From the NCBI RefSeq assembly GCF_000165835.1, contig NC_014640.1:4588001-4652000 (forward strand): DNA of 64,000 bases, read 5' to 3'. Source of the stretch: Achromobacter xylosoxidans A8 (GTDB lineage Bacteria; Pseudomonadota; Gammaproteobacteria; Burkholderiales; Burkholderiaceae_B). The first letter of the stretch is position 1. Every line of letters begins with the position of its first letter. Both the position numbers and the translations under genes were made by a program. Positions 17,139-25,474 of this stretch are shown here, piece after piece. The notes beneath the pieces are model-generated. The model ran no database searches, had not been told where the DNA came from, and saw nothing but the letters and a program-made list of their open reading frames with translations.

Positions 17139-17200
17139 GGGGGACTGAATTCAGACTATAATCGGTCTTACTGACATATCCACTCGGAGATCAGTCCCCC
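17139..17200 (+). promoter_or_regulatory. Toxin-antitoxin promoter with nested inverted repeats
   Basis: A TATAAT box lies at 17157-17162. Just upstream is the perfect palindrome CTGAATTCAG (17145-17154). A 10-bp inverted repeat brackets the region: GGGGGACTGA at 17139-17148 and TCAGTCCCCC at 17191-17200, the second arm touching the antitoxin ATG. A shorter AGAC/GTCT pair (17153-17156 and 17165-17168) flanks the -10 box. The layout fits antitoxin dimers covering the promoter. GGAGA at 17185-17189 is the ribosome site. Confidence 0.55.
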
Positions 17201-17482
17201 ATGAAATACTCGACTCAAGTCAAACCGATTTCCTATCTCAAAAGCCATGCAGCCGAAATCGTGACGACTCTCTCGCAAACTCGCGAGCCCATGCTCATCA
17301 CGCAGAACGGCGAGGCCAAGCTGGTTGTCATGGATGTTGAAAGCTATGAAGAACAGGAACAGGCCATGGCCTTGCTCCAGTTGCTCGCGCATGGCCGCAA
17401 GGAAATAGAGGAAGGCCGGATCACGCCTGCCGCAGATGTCTTTGCCCAGATCGAAGCGATGGACAAGGATGATGAAGAATGA
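17201..17482 (+). CDS. Phd/YefM-family antitoxin
   Basis: The 93-residue protein opens MKYSTQVKPISYLKSHAAEIV and continues TREPMLITQNGEAKLVVMDVESYEEQE, the conserved Phd/YefM fold that binds operator DNA. The acidic C-terminus (IEAMDKDDEE) is the flexible part that neutralises the toxin. It overlaps the toxin start by 4 bp (ATGA). The local base composition is visibly AT-richer than flanking genes, consistent with horizontal acquisition. Confidence 0.92.
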   Translation: MKYSTQVKPISYLKSHAAEIVTTLSQTREPMLITQNGEAKLVVMDVESYEEQEQAMALLQLLAHGRKEIEEGRITPAADVFAQIEAMDKDDEE

Positions 17483-17805
17483 GCCACAAGGTTGTCTTTC
17501 TTCAAACCGCGGTAGACGACCTTCATGAAATCCGGCGGTACATCCGCAAGCACTTCACGCAAACGACGTGGCTGAACGCCTATTCCAAAATCAAGAAGGC
17601 GATCCTGAAACTTGAGCAATTCCCGAATGCAGGACATGCGCTGCCGGAGCTTCCGGTCACGCATTTTATGGAAATCGTCGCCGTGAAGAATCGCGTGATC
17701 TACGAAGTCATTGGAGACCGGGTCTATATCCACATCATTTGTGATGCCCGCCAGGACTTCAAGACGAAATTGAGCAGACGGCCTGTGCGAATGCTCAGGC
17801 CGTAA
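17479..17805 (+). CDS. RelE/ParE-family toxin
   Basis: The 108-residue basic protein has VVFLQTAVDDLHEIRRYIRKHF near the N-terminus, KLEQFPNAGHALPEL in the middle, and EIVAVKNRVIYEVIGDRVYIHIICDARQD near the C-terminus, the RelE/ParE pattern. Members either cleave ribosome-bound mRNA or poison gyrase, and this sequence does not say which. It is translationally coupled to the antitoxin. Confidence 0.92.
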   Translation: MSHKVVFLQTAVDDLHEIRRYIRKHFTQTTWLNAYSKIKKAILKLEQFPNAGHALPELPVTHFMEIVAVKNRVIYEVIGDRVYIHIICDARQDFKTKLSRRPVRMLRP

Positions 17806-17883
17806 AGGCAAAGCGCTTGGCTGGCGCGGCGCAGCACCTGCTGACCGGCGTACCGTGAACCCGACGCCGGCCGGCAACCCGCC

Positions 17884-18927
17884 TCAGGCGGCGCTGGCGG
17901 CGGTCGCCCGCTTTTGCCGCAGCAGGGACAGGGCCGTATCCTCGATCATGTCTTCCTGCCCGCCTATCATGCCGCGGCGCCCCATCTCGACCAGGATCTC
18001 GCGCGCCGGAACGCCGTACTTCTGTTCCGCCCGCTTGGCAAAGAGCAGGAACGAGCCATACACGCCGGCATAGCCCAGTGTCAATGCGTCGCGGTCGATG
18101 CGGATCGGGAAATCCATGATGGGGACCACCAGGTCTTCCGCCACGTCCTGGATCTTGAACACGTCGACGCCCGTCTGCGCACCCATCAGGTCCAGCACCG
18201 ACACCAGCACTTCCAGAGGCGTGTTGCCCGCTCCCGCGCCCAGTCCGGCCGCGGCCGCATCGATGCGCCCCGCGCCAGCCTCGATGGCGGCGATGCTGTT
18301 GGCCACGCCCATGGCCAGGTTATGGTGGCCGTGGAACCCCAGTTCCGTCTCCGGCCGCAGCGCGCCGCGCACGGCTTCCAGGCGGGACTTGACCGTATGG
18401 GGCAACAGATGCCCGGCCGAATCCGTGATGTAGATGCAATTGGCGCCGTAGCCCTCCATCAGCTTGGCCTGCCGCACCAGCCCTTCCGGACTGTTCATGT
18501 GGCTCATCATCAGGAAGCCCACCGTGTCCATGCCCAGCTTGCGCGCCTCGGCGATATGCTGTTCGGCCGTGTCCGCCTCGGTGCAGTGCGTGGCCACCCG
18601 CAGGGTGTGCACGCCCAGCGCATGCGCGCGCCGCAGGTCCTCGACCGTGCCGATGCCCGGCAACAGCAAGGCGGACACCTTGGCCTGTTTCATGACCGGA
18701 ACCACGGCCGACAGGTATTCCTCGTCCGAGTGCAAAGGGAAGCCATAGTTGACCGATGCGCCGCCAAGGCCGTCGCCGTGGGTGACTTCCAGCAGCGGCA
18801 CGCCTGCATCGTCCAGGCCACGCGCAATCGAGACCATCTGATCCAGCGTGATCTGGTGACGCTTGGGATGCATGCCGTCGCGCAGCGTCATGTCGTGCAG
18901 TACGACTTTCTTGCCTTTCAATTCCAT
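17884..18927 (-). CDS. mhpE: 4-hydroxy-2-oxovalerate aldolase
   Basis: The 347-residue protein shows the DmpG/BphI/MhpE aldolase pattern: [17 protein letters not shown] near the N-terminus (Arg and Asp of the active site), [20 protein letters not shown], and the metal His pair in [15 protein letters not shown]. It cleaves 4-hydroxy-2-oxo acids to pyruvate and an aldehyde. The usual partner channels the aldehyde to the dehydrogenase encoded immediately upstream. The ATG at 18927 has AGGAG 8 nt before it, while the ATG at 18936 directly abuts this box. It is the last gene of the TRAP operon. Confidence 0.94.
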   Translation of the reverse strand: MELKGKKVVLHDMTLRDGMHPKRHQITLDQMVSIARGLDDAGVPLLEVTHGDGLGGASVNYGFPLHSDEEYLSAVVPVMKQAKVSALLLPGIGTVEDLRRAHALGVHTLRVATHCTEADTAEQHIAEARKLGMDTVGFLMMSHMNSPEGLVRQAKLMEGYGANCIYITDSAGHLLPHTVKSRLEAVRGALRPETELGFHGHHNLAMGVANSIAAIEAGAGRIDAAAAGLGAGAGNTPLEVLVSVLDLMGAQTGVDVFKIQDVAEDLVVPIMDFPIRIDRDALTLGYAGVYGSFLLFAKRAEQKYGVPAREILVEMGRRGMIGGQEDMIEDTALSLLRQKRATAASAA

Positions 18928-18939
18928 GGTCTTCATCTC

Positions 18940-19845
18940 CTAGTTTGCTGCCTGGGCGGCGGACGCCAGCATCTGCTCGGCGAACATTTCGGCGCTGCGC
19001 ACGGCCGCCGCGGTCATGATGTCGAGATTCCCCGAATACTTGGGCAGGTAGTCGCCCAGGCCCTCGACCTCCAGGTAGACCGACACCCGGTTGCCGTCGA
19101 ACACTGGTCCGTTGACCAGGCGATAGCCCGGCACGTACTTCTGCACTTCGGCGATCATGGCGTGCACGGACTCGGTGATGCGCGCCTGGTCCGGCTCGCT
19201 CTCGGTCAGGCAATGGACCGTATCGCGCATGATCATCGGCGGTTCCGCCGGATTGAGGATGATGATGGCCTTGCCCCGCTTGGCGCCGCCGATGCGTTCC
19301 ACCGCGCCGGCCGTGGTGCGGGTGAACTCATCGATGTTCTTGCGCGTGCCCGGCCCCGCCGAGCGCGAGGACACCGTGGCCACGATCTCGCCATACGCCA
19401 CCGGCTGCACGCGCGACACCGCATACACCATGGGAATGGTCGCCTGGCCGCCGCAGGTCACCATGTTGACGTTGTTCTCCTGCCGGCCCGCCAGATCCTT
19501 GAGGTTTACCGGCGGCACGCAGTAGGGGCCGATGGCGGCCGGCGTGAGGTCAATCACCTTGACGCCCAGCGCGGTGAGCTTGTCCGAGTTTTCCTTGTGC
19601 ACATAGGCGCTGGTGGCGTCGAACGCGAAGCGGATGCCAGCCTCCTCCACGTGGGGAAGCAAGCCGTCCACGCCGTCGGCGGTGACCTCGAGGCCCATGT
19701 CCCGCGCGCGCTGCAACCCGTCTGATTCCGGATCGATGCCCACCATCCAGACCGGTTCCAGCACCGCACTGCGCTTCAGCTTGGCCAGCAAGTCGGTGCC
19801 GATATTGCCCGAGCCGATGATCGCGGCCCGCAGTTTTCCTGACAT
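18940..19845 (-). CDS. mhpF: Acetaldehyde dehydrogenase (acylating)
   Basis: The 301-residue protein begins with a Rossmann motif ([17 protein letters not shown]) and has the catalytic cysteine in [38 protein letters not shown] is conserved in DmpF/BphJ/MhpF. It oxidises acetaldehyde or propanal to the acyl-CoA with NAD, in a complex with the aldolase. Start ATG 19845 follows a GGAG box. It is sandwiched between TRAP dctM (41 bp) and the aldolase (12 bp). Confidence 0.94.
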   Translation of the reverse strand: MSGKLRAAIIGSGNIGTDLLAKLKRSAVLEPVWMVGIDPESDGLQRARDMGLEVTADGVDGLLPHVEEAGIRFAFDATSAYVHKENSDKLTALGVKVIDLTPAAIGPYCVPPVNLKDLAGRQENNVNMVTCGGQATIPMVYAVSRVQPVAYGEIVATVSSRSAGPGTRKNIDEFTRTTAGAVERIGGAKRGKAIIILNPAEPPMIMRDTVHCLTESEPDQARITESVHAMIAEVQKYVPGYRLVNGPVFDGNRVSVYLEVEGLGDYLPKYSGNLDIMTAAAVRSAEMFAEQMLASAAQAAN

Positions 19846-19886
19846 GCTTTACTCCTGGTTTGATAGAAAAAAAGAACGCGGACCCG

Positions 19887-21170
19887 CTAGTTGCCCATCA
19901 GGCTCAACGGCGCCAGCGAGAGCGCGGGCACGTATGTGATCGCCAGCAAGGTGACGATCATGGCCGCGATGAAGGCGAGGGAGCCGGCCGCGGCTTTCTC
20001 CAACGGAATGCCGCCGATGCGGGCGCCGACGAACAGATTCACGCCCACCGGCGGCGTCACCATGCCGATCGCCAGGTTGACGATGATCACGATGCCGAAA
20101 TGCACCGGATCCACGCCGACCGCCATGACCACCGGCAGCAGGATGGGCGTGAGGATGATGATGGCCGCTATCGTCTCCATGAACATGCCAACGAACAGCA
20201 GCAGCGCGTTGATCAGCAGCAGGATGACGATGGGGTTGTCCGTCAGGTGCACGATGTAATCGGCGATCAGGAACGGAATGCGCTCGATCGCCAGCACGCG
20301 CCCGAAGATCGTGGCCGTGCCGACGATCACGATCACGGTGGCCGAGGTCAGCGCGGACCCGGCGATCACCTGGTACAGCCCCTTGAACGTCAGCTCCTTG
20401 TGCACGAAGGCGCCGACGACGAAGCCGTAGAGCACGCCGACCGCAGCCGCCTCCGTGGGCGTGAACACGCCGCCGTAGATGCCGCCCAGAATGATGACCG
20501 GCGCCAGCAGCGCCCACTTGGCATCCCACACCGCCGCCGCGATTTCGCGGCCGCTGTAGCGGCGGTCCACGCCGCGGTAGCCATGCTTGCGCGCGCTGAC
20601 GTAGGCGACGATCATCAGACCCACGCCTATCAGCAGGCCGGGGATGATGCCGGCCAGGAACATCTTGGTGATCGACACATTGGCCGACACCGCATAGATG
20701 ATCATCGGGATGCTGGGCGGAATGATGATGCCGATGCTGCCTGCGGCGGCGATCAAGCCGACGGAGTAGCCCTTGTCGTAGCCCTGCTGGGCCATGGCGG
20801 GCAGCATGATGCCGCCGATGGCCGCGACCGTGGCGGGCCCCGAACCGGAAATCGCGGCGAAGAACATGCAGGTGACGATGGCGATGATGGCCAGCCCGCC
20901 GGTATAGCGCCCGAACAGCACGTTACCCACATTGAGCAGGCGCCGCGACAGTCCGCCCTGCCCCATCAGGTCGCCGGCCAGGATGAAGAACGGCACCGCC
21001 ATGAGGGGAAAGGAATCGATGGAGGTGACCAGGCCCTGCGCGATGTAGCTGCTGCTGACCTTGCCGCTGTAAAGCAACGCGACCGCGGAGGCCAGGCCCA
21101 GGGAAATGGCGATGGGAACGCTGAGTATCAGGAGCGCCAGGAAACTGCCGAACAGCAATAGCGAGATCAT
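19887..21170 (-). CDS. dctM: TRAP transporter large permease subunit
   Basis: The 427-residue protein is strongly hydrophobic with about twelve helices and has the DctM signatures GPATVAAIGGIMLPAMAQQGYD and AAAGSIGIIIPPSIPMIIYAV. It forms the sodium-coupled channel of a tripartite ATP-independent periplasmic transporter. Its start overlaps the end of dctQ by 4 bp. The spacing to the dehydrogenase gene is 41 bp, so transporter and enzymes should share one message. Confidence 0.95.
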   Translation of the reverse strand: MISLLLFGSFLALLILSVPIAISLGLASAVALLYSGKVSSSYIAQGLVTSIDSFPLMAVPFFILAGDLMGQGGLSRRLLNVGNVLFGRYTGGLAIIAIVTCMFFAAISGSGPATVAAIGGIMLPAMAQQGYDKGYSVGLIAAAGSIGIIIPPSIPMIIYAVSANVSITKMFLAGIIPGLLIGVGLMIVAYVSARKHGYRGVDRRYSGREIAAAVWDAKWALLAPVIILGGIYGGVFTPTEAAAVGVLYGFVVGAFVHKELTFKGLYQVIAGSALTSATVIVIVGTATIFGRVLAIERIPFLIADYIVHLTDNPIVILLLINALLLFVGMFMETIAAIIILTPILLPVVMAVGVDPVHFGIVIIVNLAIGMVTPPVGVNLFVGARIGGIPLEKAAAGSLAFIAAMIVTLLAITYVPALSLAPLSLMGN

Positions 21171-21649
21171 GCCCGGCTCCCTTGGCGCAATGCGCCCAGC
21201 TCGAGAAAAATACTCTGGATCAGCCGCAGGATGACCAGCCCGAAACCCACGGTAGGCGCCAGATAGATCACTCCCATGGGCAATCCCAGCGACGAAGAGG
21301 TCTGCCCGAACTTGAAGATCTTCAACGTCAGCGCGTAGCCTTCCTTCACCACCAGCGCGGCGAACACGATGAACAGCAGGTGCGACAGGACCACGAAGCA
21401 GGCCTTCAGGCGGCCCGGAAAGCGGGAAATCGCCGCCTCAACGCAGATATGCGCATTGCGCTTGACGGCGTAGCTCACGCCCAGGTAAGTGGCCCAGATG
21501 AAGCAATAGCGCGCCAGCTCTTCCGACCAGGCCAGCGAGCTGTCCATGACGTAGCGCATGAAGACCTGCGCGCAGATCAGCAGCGACATGGTCGACAGCA
21601 GGAGCACGATCAGCATCTCTTCCAGATGCTTGTCTAGAAATTTCCACAT
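21167..21649 (-). CDS. dctQ: TRAP transporter small permease subunit
   Basis: The 160-residue protein has four helices and the DctQ pattern: MLIVLLLSTMSLLICAQVFMRYV, SLAWSEELARYCFIWATYLG and GVIYLAPTVGFGLVILRL. The ATG at 21649 was chosen because the longer frame starts with unrelated low-complexity sequence. It overlaps dctM by 4 bp. Confidence 0.93.
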   Translation of the reverse strand: MWKFLDKHLEEMLIVLLLSTMSLLICAQVFMRYVMDSSLAWSEELARYCFIWATYLGVSYAVKRNAHICVEAAISRFPGRLKACFVVLSHLLFIVFAALVVKEGYALTLKIFKFGQTSSSLGLPMGVIYLAPTVGFGLVILRLIQSIFLELGALRQGSRA

Positions 21650-21792
21650 GGTGTCGTAGTTCCGAAGACAGCCGGCTCGCGGCGGGCAGCGGCCCGGCCG
21701 CGCCACCGCGCTTGCGGCTACCGGCTTGAACACGCGCGCCCGCCAGCGGCGCGGCGCGCGCAAGGATGAGGCGGCCTAGGCGCCGCGGGCGC

Positions 21793-22815
21793 TCAGCTAC
21801 CCGCCTTGTTCACTTCAGCCACGATCCTGTCGACGATGGTGCCGCCCACCTTCTTCTTCACCATCTCCTGGATCGGCCCCATCTTGCCGGAGAACGCCGA
21901 CAGTTCCTCGGGGGTCAAGGCGGTGAAGGTGACCGTCGTCATCGCGGCCTCGGCCTTCTCGTCGGCCTTCTGCGCCAGGTCGCGCTGGTACGCGGTGGTG
22001 TCCTTGACCGCCTGTTCGAGGATCTTCCTGTCGGCATCGCTGAAGCGGCCGTAGACGTCCGGATTGATCAGCAGGGGCCAGGGCGAATAGACATGGTTGG
22101 TCTTGGTGATGTACTTCTGCACCTCGTCGAACTTCATGTCGTAGAACAGGTTGATCGGGCCCTCCTGCGCGTCGAAGGTGCCCTGCTGCAGCGCAGTGAA
22201 GAGTTCGCCGAAGGCCAGCGGCGCCGGATTGGCGCCTTCGGCCTTCCATGCGGCGATGTGCACTTCGTTTTCCATGGTGCGCATCTTCATGCCGGCCAGG
22301 TCCGCGGGCGACTTGATGACCTTCTTGCTATTGGTCAGCTGGCGAAAGCCGTTCTCCCAGTACGCCAGGCCCTTGATCCCCACCTTGTCCAGGCTGCCGA
22401 GCAGCCCTTGCCCGATCTCGCCATCCAGCACGCGATAGACGCTGGCCCGGTCCTTGAACAGGAAGGGGATGTCCAGCGCGAAGAATTCCTTGTTGAAATT
22501 GCCCAGGACGGCGGACGACACGAAGGTCATGTCCACATTGCCCAACTGGATGCTTTCCACCAGTTCGCGCTCGCTACCCAGCTGGGAGTTCGGGAAGATC
22601 TCCATCGTGATACGGCCATCGGTCTTGGCCGCGAGTTCCTTGGCCAGATGTTCCAGAGCCAGGTGCCCGGTGTTGCTGGTGGACGCGGCATGGCCCGCCT
22701 TGAGCACGATCTTTTCCGCGGCGGCGGCATGGCCTGCGTAGCCGGCGGCCAACACGCCCAACCCGACCGCCATCGCCGCGGACCGGAACAGCTTTCTAGT
22801 GATACCCATCATCAT
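21793..22815 (-). CDS. dctP: TRAP transporter substrate-binding protein
   Basis: The 340-residue periplasmic protein starts with a signal peptide (KLFRSAAMAVGLGVLAAGYA, cleavage near AAAA-EKIVL). The DctP core includes GRITMEIFPNSQLGSERELVES, GLAYWENGFRQLTNSKKVIKS and GMKMRTMENEVHIAAWKAEGA. The arginine in MRTMEN should hold the ligand carboxylate. It is the first gene of the operon; the 143 bp before dctQ contain no gene. Three ATG codons in a row (22815, 22812, 22809) follow a GGAG box, and the first gives best spacing. Confidence 0.94.
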   Translation of the reverse strand: MMMGITRKLFRSAAMAVGLGVLAAGYAGHAAAAEKIVLKAGHAASTSNTGHLALEHLAKELAAKTDGRITMEIFPNSQLGSERELVESIQLGNVDMTFVSSAVLGNFNKEFFALDIPFLFKDRASVYRVLDGEIGQGLLGSLDKVGIKGLAYWENGFRQLTNSKKVIKSPADLAGMKMRTMENEVHIAAWKAEGANPAPLAFGELFTALQQGTFDAQEGPINLFYDMKFDEVQKYITKTNHVYSPWPLLINPDVYGRFSDADRKILEQAVKDTTAYQRDLAQKADEKAEAAMTTVTFTALTPEELSAFSGKMGPIQEMVKKKVGGTIVDRIVAEVNKAGS

Positions 22816-23006
22816 TTCTTTGTCTCCAACAATGCGCTGTTCCCGTGGGAAACAGACCTTTCTTCTGCGGAAAATCAGCGGATCCAACTGCGCTGACGCG
22901 CGGCGGTTTCCTGGCCCTGGGCGCTCGGACGGACGCCGCAGGGCCGGTTGTGTGTGCCGTCGGCGCATTCTAGATTGATGCTAAACTTTTTTCAAACCCT
23001 GAGAAC

Positions 23007-23027
23007 ATCTCTCAACATATGAGAGAT
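23007..23027. promoter_or_regulatory. Operator-like inverted repeat between TRAP operon and FAD enzyme
   Basis: ATCTCTCA-ACATA-TGAGAGAT is a perfect inverted repeat with 8-bp arms in the divergent gap between dctP (minus) and the FAD enzyme (plus). A TATAAA box follows at about 23028. The IclR protein encoded beyond the FAD gene is the best candidate ligand, since IclR members use palindromes of this size. Confidence 0.5.
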
Positions 23028-23075
23028 TATAAAAACGGCATTAGCGTGAAAGACACGTCAAAAGGAGTGATGCAC

Positions 23076-24503
23076 ATGAAGATTGCGGCGCCTGAAGCGG
23101 CATCGGTTCCGTGGAGCCCGGAGCAAATGCTGGCCGCGCTGCGGCGCGAACCTGGCATCGGCGAGGTGCTGACGGGCGCCGACATCGACGGCAAGCACCT
23201 GCATGACTGGAGCGACGAACAAGGCGGAACGCCGCTGGCATTGGCGCGTCCGCGCAGCACCGGCGAAGTCGCCTGCCTGCTCGCCTTGTGCCACGCCGCG
23301 AGTTTCCCGGTGGTGCCGCAAGGAGGCCTGACCGGCCTGGCGGGCGGCGCCGTGCCGGTGGAGCGCTGCGTGCTGGTTTCGTTGGAGCGCATGTCCGGCG
23401 TCGTCGAAATCGATGCGGCCTCGGCCACCATGACCGTGCTGGCCGGGACGCCGCTGCAGACCATCCAGGAGGCCGCCCAGGCAGCCGGATTCTTCTTCGC
23501 CCTGGACCTGGGCGCGCGCGGCTCGTGCCAGATCGGCGGCAACATCTCCACCAACGCCGGCGGCAACCGGGTCATACGCTATGGCATGGCGCGCGACCTG
23601 GTGCTGGGCCTGGAGGCCGTGCTGGCCGACGGCACCGTGCTTTCCATGATGAACAAGATGGTCAAGAACAACGCCGGCCCCGATCTGAAGCACTTGTTCA
23701 TCGGCACCGAAGGCACGCTGGGTATCGTCACGCAGGCCGTGTTGCGCCTGCATCCCGGCGTATCGGGCGCCAACACGGCGCTGGTGGCCGCGCCCGACTT
23801 CGGGTCGGCCATCAAGCTGCTGCGGCATGCGCAGCAACGCCTGTCCGGACAGATCAGCGCATTCGAGGTGATGTGGCAGGACTACTACCAGGCGGCCACC
23901 ACCGCCGGCGGCATCGCCGCGCCGCTGCCCGCCGTCCACCCCCTATACGTGTTGCTGGACCTGCAGGCGGCAGCCCCCGAGGAAGACGCAGCCAGGTTCG
24001 AAGCCGTGCTGGAGCATGCGCTTGCCGAAGGCTGGATCGCCGATGCAGCCATCGCGCAATCGCACGCCGATGCCGAGGCATTCTGGGCATTACGCGACTC
24101 CATCTCGGAGATGCTGAAGACCTATGCGCCCACCATCAACTTCGACGTATCCGCGCCCATTTCGCGCATCGAGGAATGCGTCGGGCGCATGAAAGAGGCG
24201 CTGGCGCGGGACTTCCCCTCGGTGCAGGCGATCTATTTCGGGCATGTGGGCGACGGCAATGTGCATATCGTGGTCGGCCCCTTGCCGGCTGACGGGCATC
24301 GCACGGAAAAGCAGATCGAAGCCGCGTTCTACGGCATCGTGCGCAGCCTGGAGGGCTCGGTCTCGGCCGAACACGGCATCGGGCTGCACAAGCGCCCATG
24401 GCTGCATTACAGCCGCAGCGAGGCGGAGCTGGCGCTGGTCCGCCAGCTCAAGCAGGCTTTGGATCCGCTAGGCATCATGAACCCCGGCAAGATCCTGGCC
24501 TAG
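23076..24503 (+). CDS. FAD-linked D-2-hydroxyacid dehydrogenase (GlcD/D-lactate type)
   Basis: The 475-residue enzyme has the PCMH-type FAD domain (PQGGLTGLAGGAVPV at about residues 82-96; GGNISTNAGGNRVIRYGMARD) and the FAD-oxidase C-terminal domain with GHVGDGNVHIVV and SAEHGIGLHKR. It belongs with D-2-hydroxyglutarate, D-lactate and glycolate dehydrogenases that convert 2-hydroxy acids to 2-oxo acids. The ATG at 23076 has an AAGGAG box 8 nt upstream; the ATG at 23070 is too close and the frame from 23019 has no box. It is divergent from the TRAP operon. Confidence 0.9.
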   Translation: MKIAAPEAASVPWSPEQMLAALRREPGIGEVLTGADIDGKHLHDWSDEQGGTPLALARPRSTGEVACLLALCHAASFPVVPQGGLTGLAGGAVPVERCVLVSLERMSGVVEIDAASATMTVLAGTPLQTIQEAAQAAGFFFALDLGARGSCQIGGNISTNAGGNRVIRYGMARDLVLGLEAVLADGTVLSMMNKMVKNNAGPDLKHLFIGTEGTLGIVTQAVLRLHPGVSGANTALVAAPDFGSAIKLLRHAQQRLSGQISAFEVMWQDYYQAATTAGGIAAPLPAVHPLYVLLDLQAAAPEEDAARFEAVLEHALAEGWIADAAIAQSHADAEAFWALRDSISEMLKTYAPTINFDVSAPISRIEECVGRMKEALARDFPSVQAIYFGHVGDGNVHIVVGPLPADGHRTEKQIEAAFYGIVRSLEGSVSAEHGIGLHKRPWLHYSRSEAELALVRQLKQALDPLGIMNPGKILA

Positions 24504-24557
24504 ACCTGTTCCCCTGGCCCGATCTTGCCGGCAGGCGCCCGAAGCGGCGCCCGCTGC

Positions 24558-25382
24558 TCAGCCCTGGCTGCTGCCAAGTTCCGCGCTGATCCTGCGCGCC
24601 GCTTCGCATACCACCGGCACCAGCGCGGCCATGCGCTTTTCATCCATGTATTCCAGGGTGCTGGAGACGCTGACGGCCGCGACCGTCTTGCGGCGACCGT
24701 CGCGGATGGGCGCCGCCACGCAGCGGATGGACGGTTCGTCCTCGCCCGTGTCATAGGCGTAGCCGGCCTGCGCGTAGTTGCGCATCAGCTTCAGCCATGC
24801 GGCTTTCGATACAGGCAGGCGCAGCAGATGGCGCTGATTCTCGTAGATGGCTTCCCACTCCTGCTCGCCGGCGTCGAGCAGCAAAGCCTTGCCTACCCCG
24901 GTGGAGATCAGCGGCTTGCTGCCGCCGATGCGCGAACTGATTTCGATCGCACGGCGGCTGGCGATCTTGTCCAGATAGATGACCAGCCCATGATCCATGG
25001 TCGCCAGGTGCACGGTATCGGATGTCTGGTCCGCGAGGCCTTGCAGGATGGGGCGCGCAATCTGCGTCAACTCCACTTCCGAATAGGCGTGGAAGCCCAG
25101 CTCCAGCAATTTCCTGCCCAGCATGTAGCCGCGCTGCGGATCGCGCTTCAGATAATTGCGCCGCGCCAGCGCCAGAACCATGCGATGCACCGTGCTGTAG
25201 GTCATGCCGGTGTGCTGCGCGATATCTCCCAGATCGCTGACCCCCGCGGCCACCGATTCGATGATGTCCAGGCCGCGCAGCAACGTCTGGCTGGCGGCCG
25301 GTTCGGGGCGCGCGGCCTTGTCCTTTTCCTTGGTCTTGGCCGTCTTGGAGGACATCTCTGCTTGCTTCACCTGTTTCACCAT
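24558..25382 (-). CDS. IclR-family transcriptional regulator
   Basis: The 274-residue protein has the N-terminal winged helix (SDLGDIAQHTGMTYSTVHRMV) after a lysine-rich leader, then the IclR effector domain with GKALLLDAGEQEWE, DTGEDEPSIRCVAAPIRDG and SSTLEYMDEKRM. It probably senses an acid handled by the adjacent FAD dehydrogenase or TRAP operon. It follows nadB on the same strand after an 82-bp gap. A later ATG (25355) is possible. Confidence 0.88.
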   Translation of the reverse strand: MVKQVKQAEMSSKTAKTKEKDKAARPEPAASQTLLRGLDIIESVAAGVSDLGDIAQHTGMTYSTVHRMVLALARRNYLKRDPQRGYMLGRKLLELGFHAYSEVELTQIARPILQGLADQTSDTVHLATMDHGLVIYLDKIASRRAIEISSRIGGSKPLISTGVGKALLLDAGEQEWEAIYENQRHLLRLPVSKAAWLKLMRNYAQAGYAYDTGEDEPSIRCVAAPIRDGRRKTVAAVSVSSTLEYMDEKRMAALVPVVCEAARRISAELGSSQG

Positions 25383-25456
25383 ACCGCCGCGTGCATTGCG
25401 TGCCGCGCATCCAGTTCGCCCAAGACTCTTGATCCGATGATGCCTGAGTCCCGCCG

Positions 25457-25474
25457 ACGGTATTCTACGGTATT
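25457..25474. promoter_or_regulatory. Direct repeat upstream of the IclR gene
   Basis: ACGGTATT occurs twice, 10 bp apart, at 25457-25464 and 25467-25474; the second copy overlaps the nadB stop region. One-helical-turn spacing suggests a bound protein, possibly the IclR product controlling itself. Confidence 0.3.

Noticed and set aside
24504..24557. GGCGCC-based hairpin between the convergent FAD-enzyme and IclR genes
   Set aside because: Short self-complementary GC words are common at this base composition, and no T-run is present.
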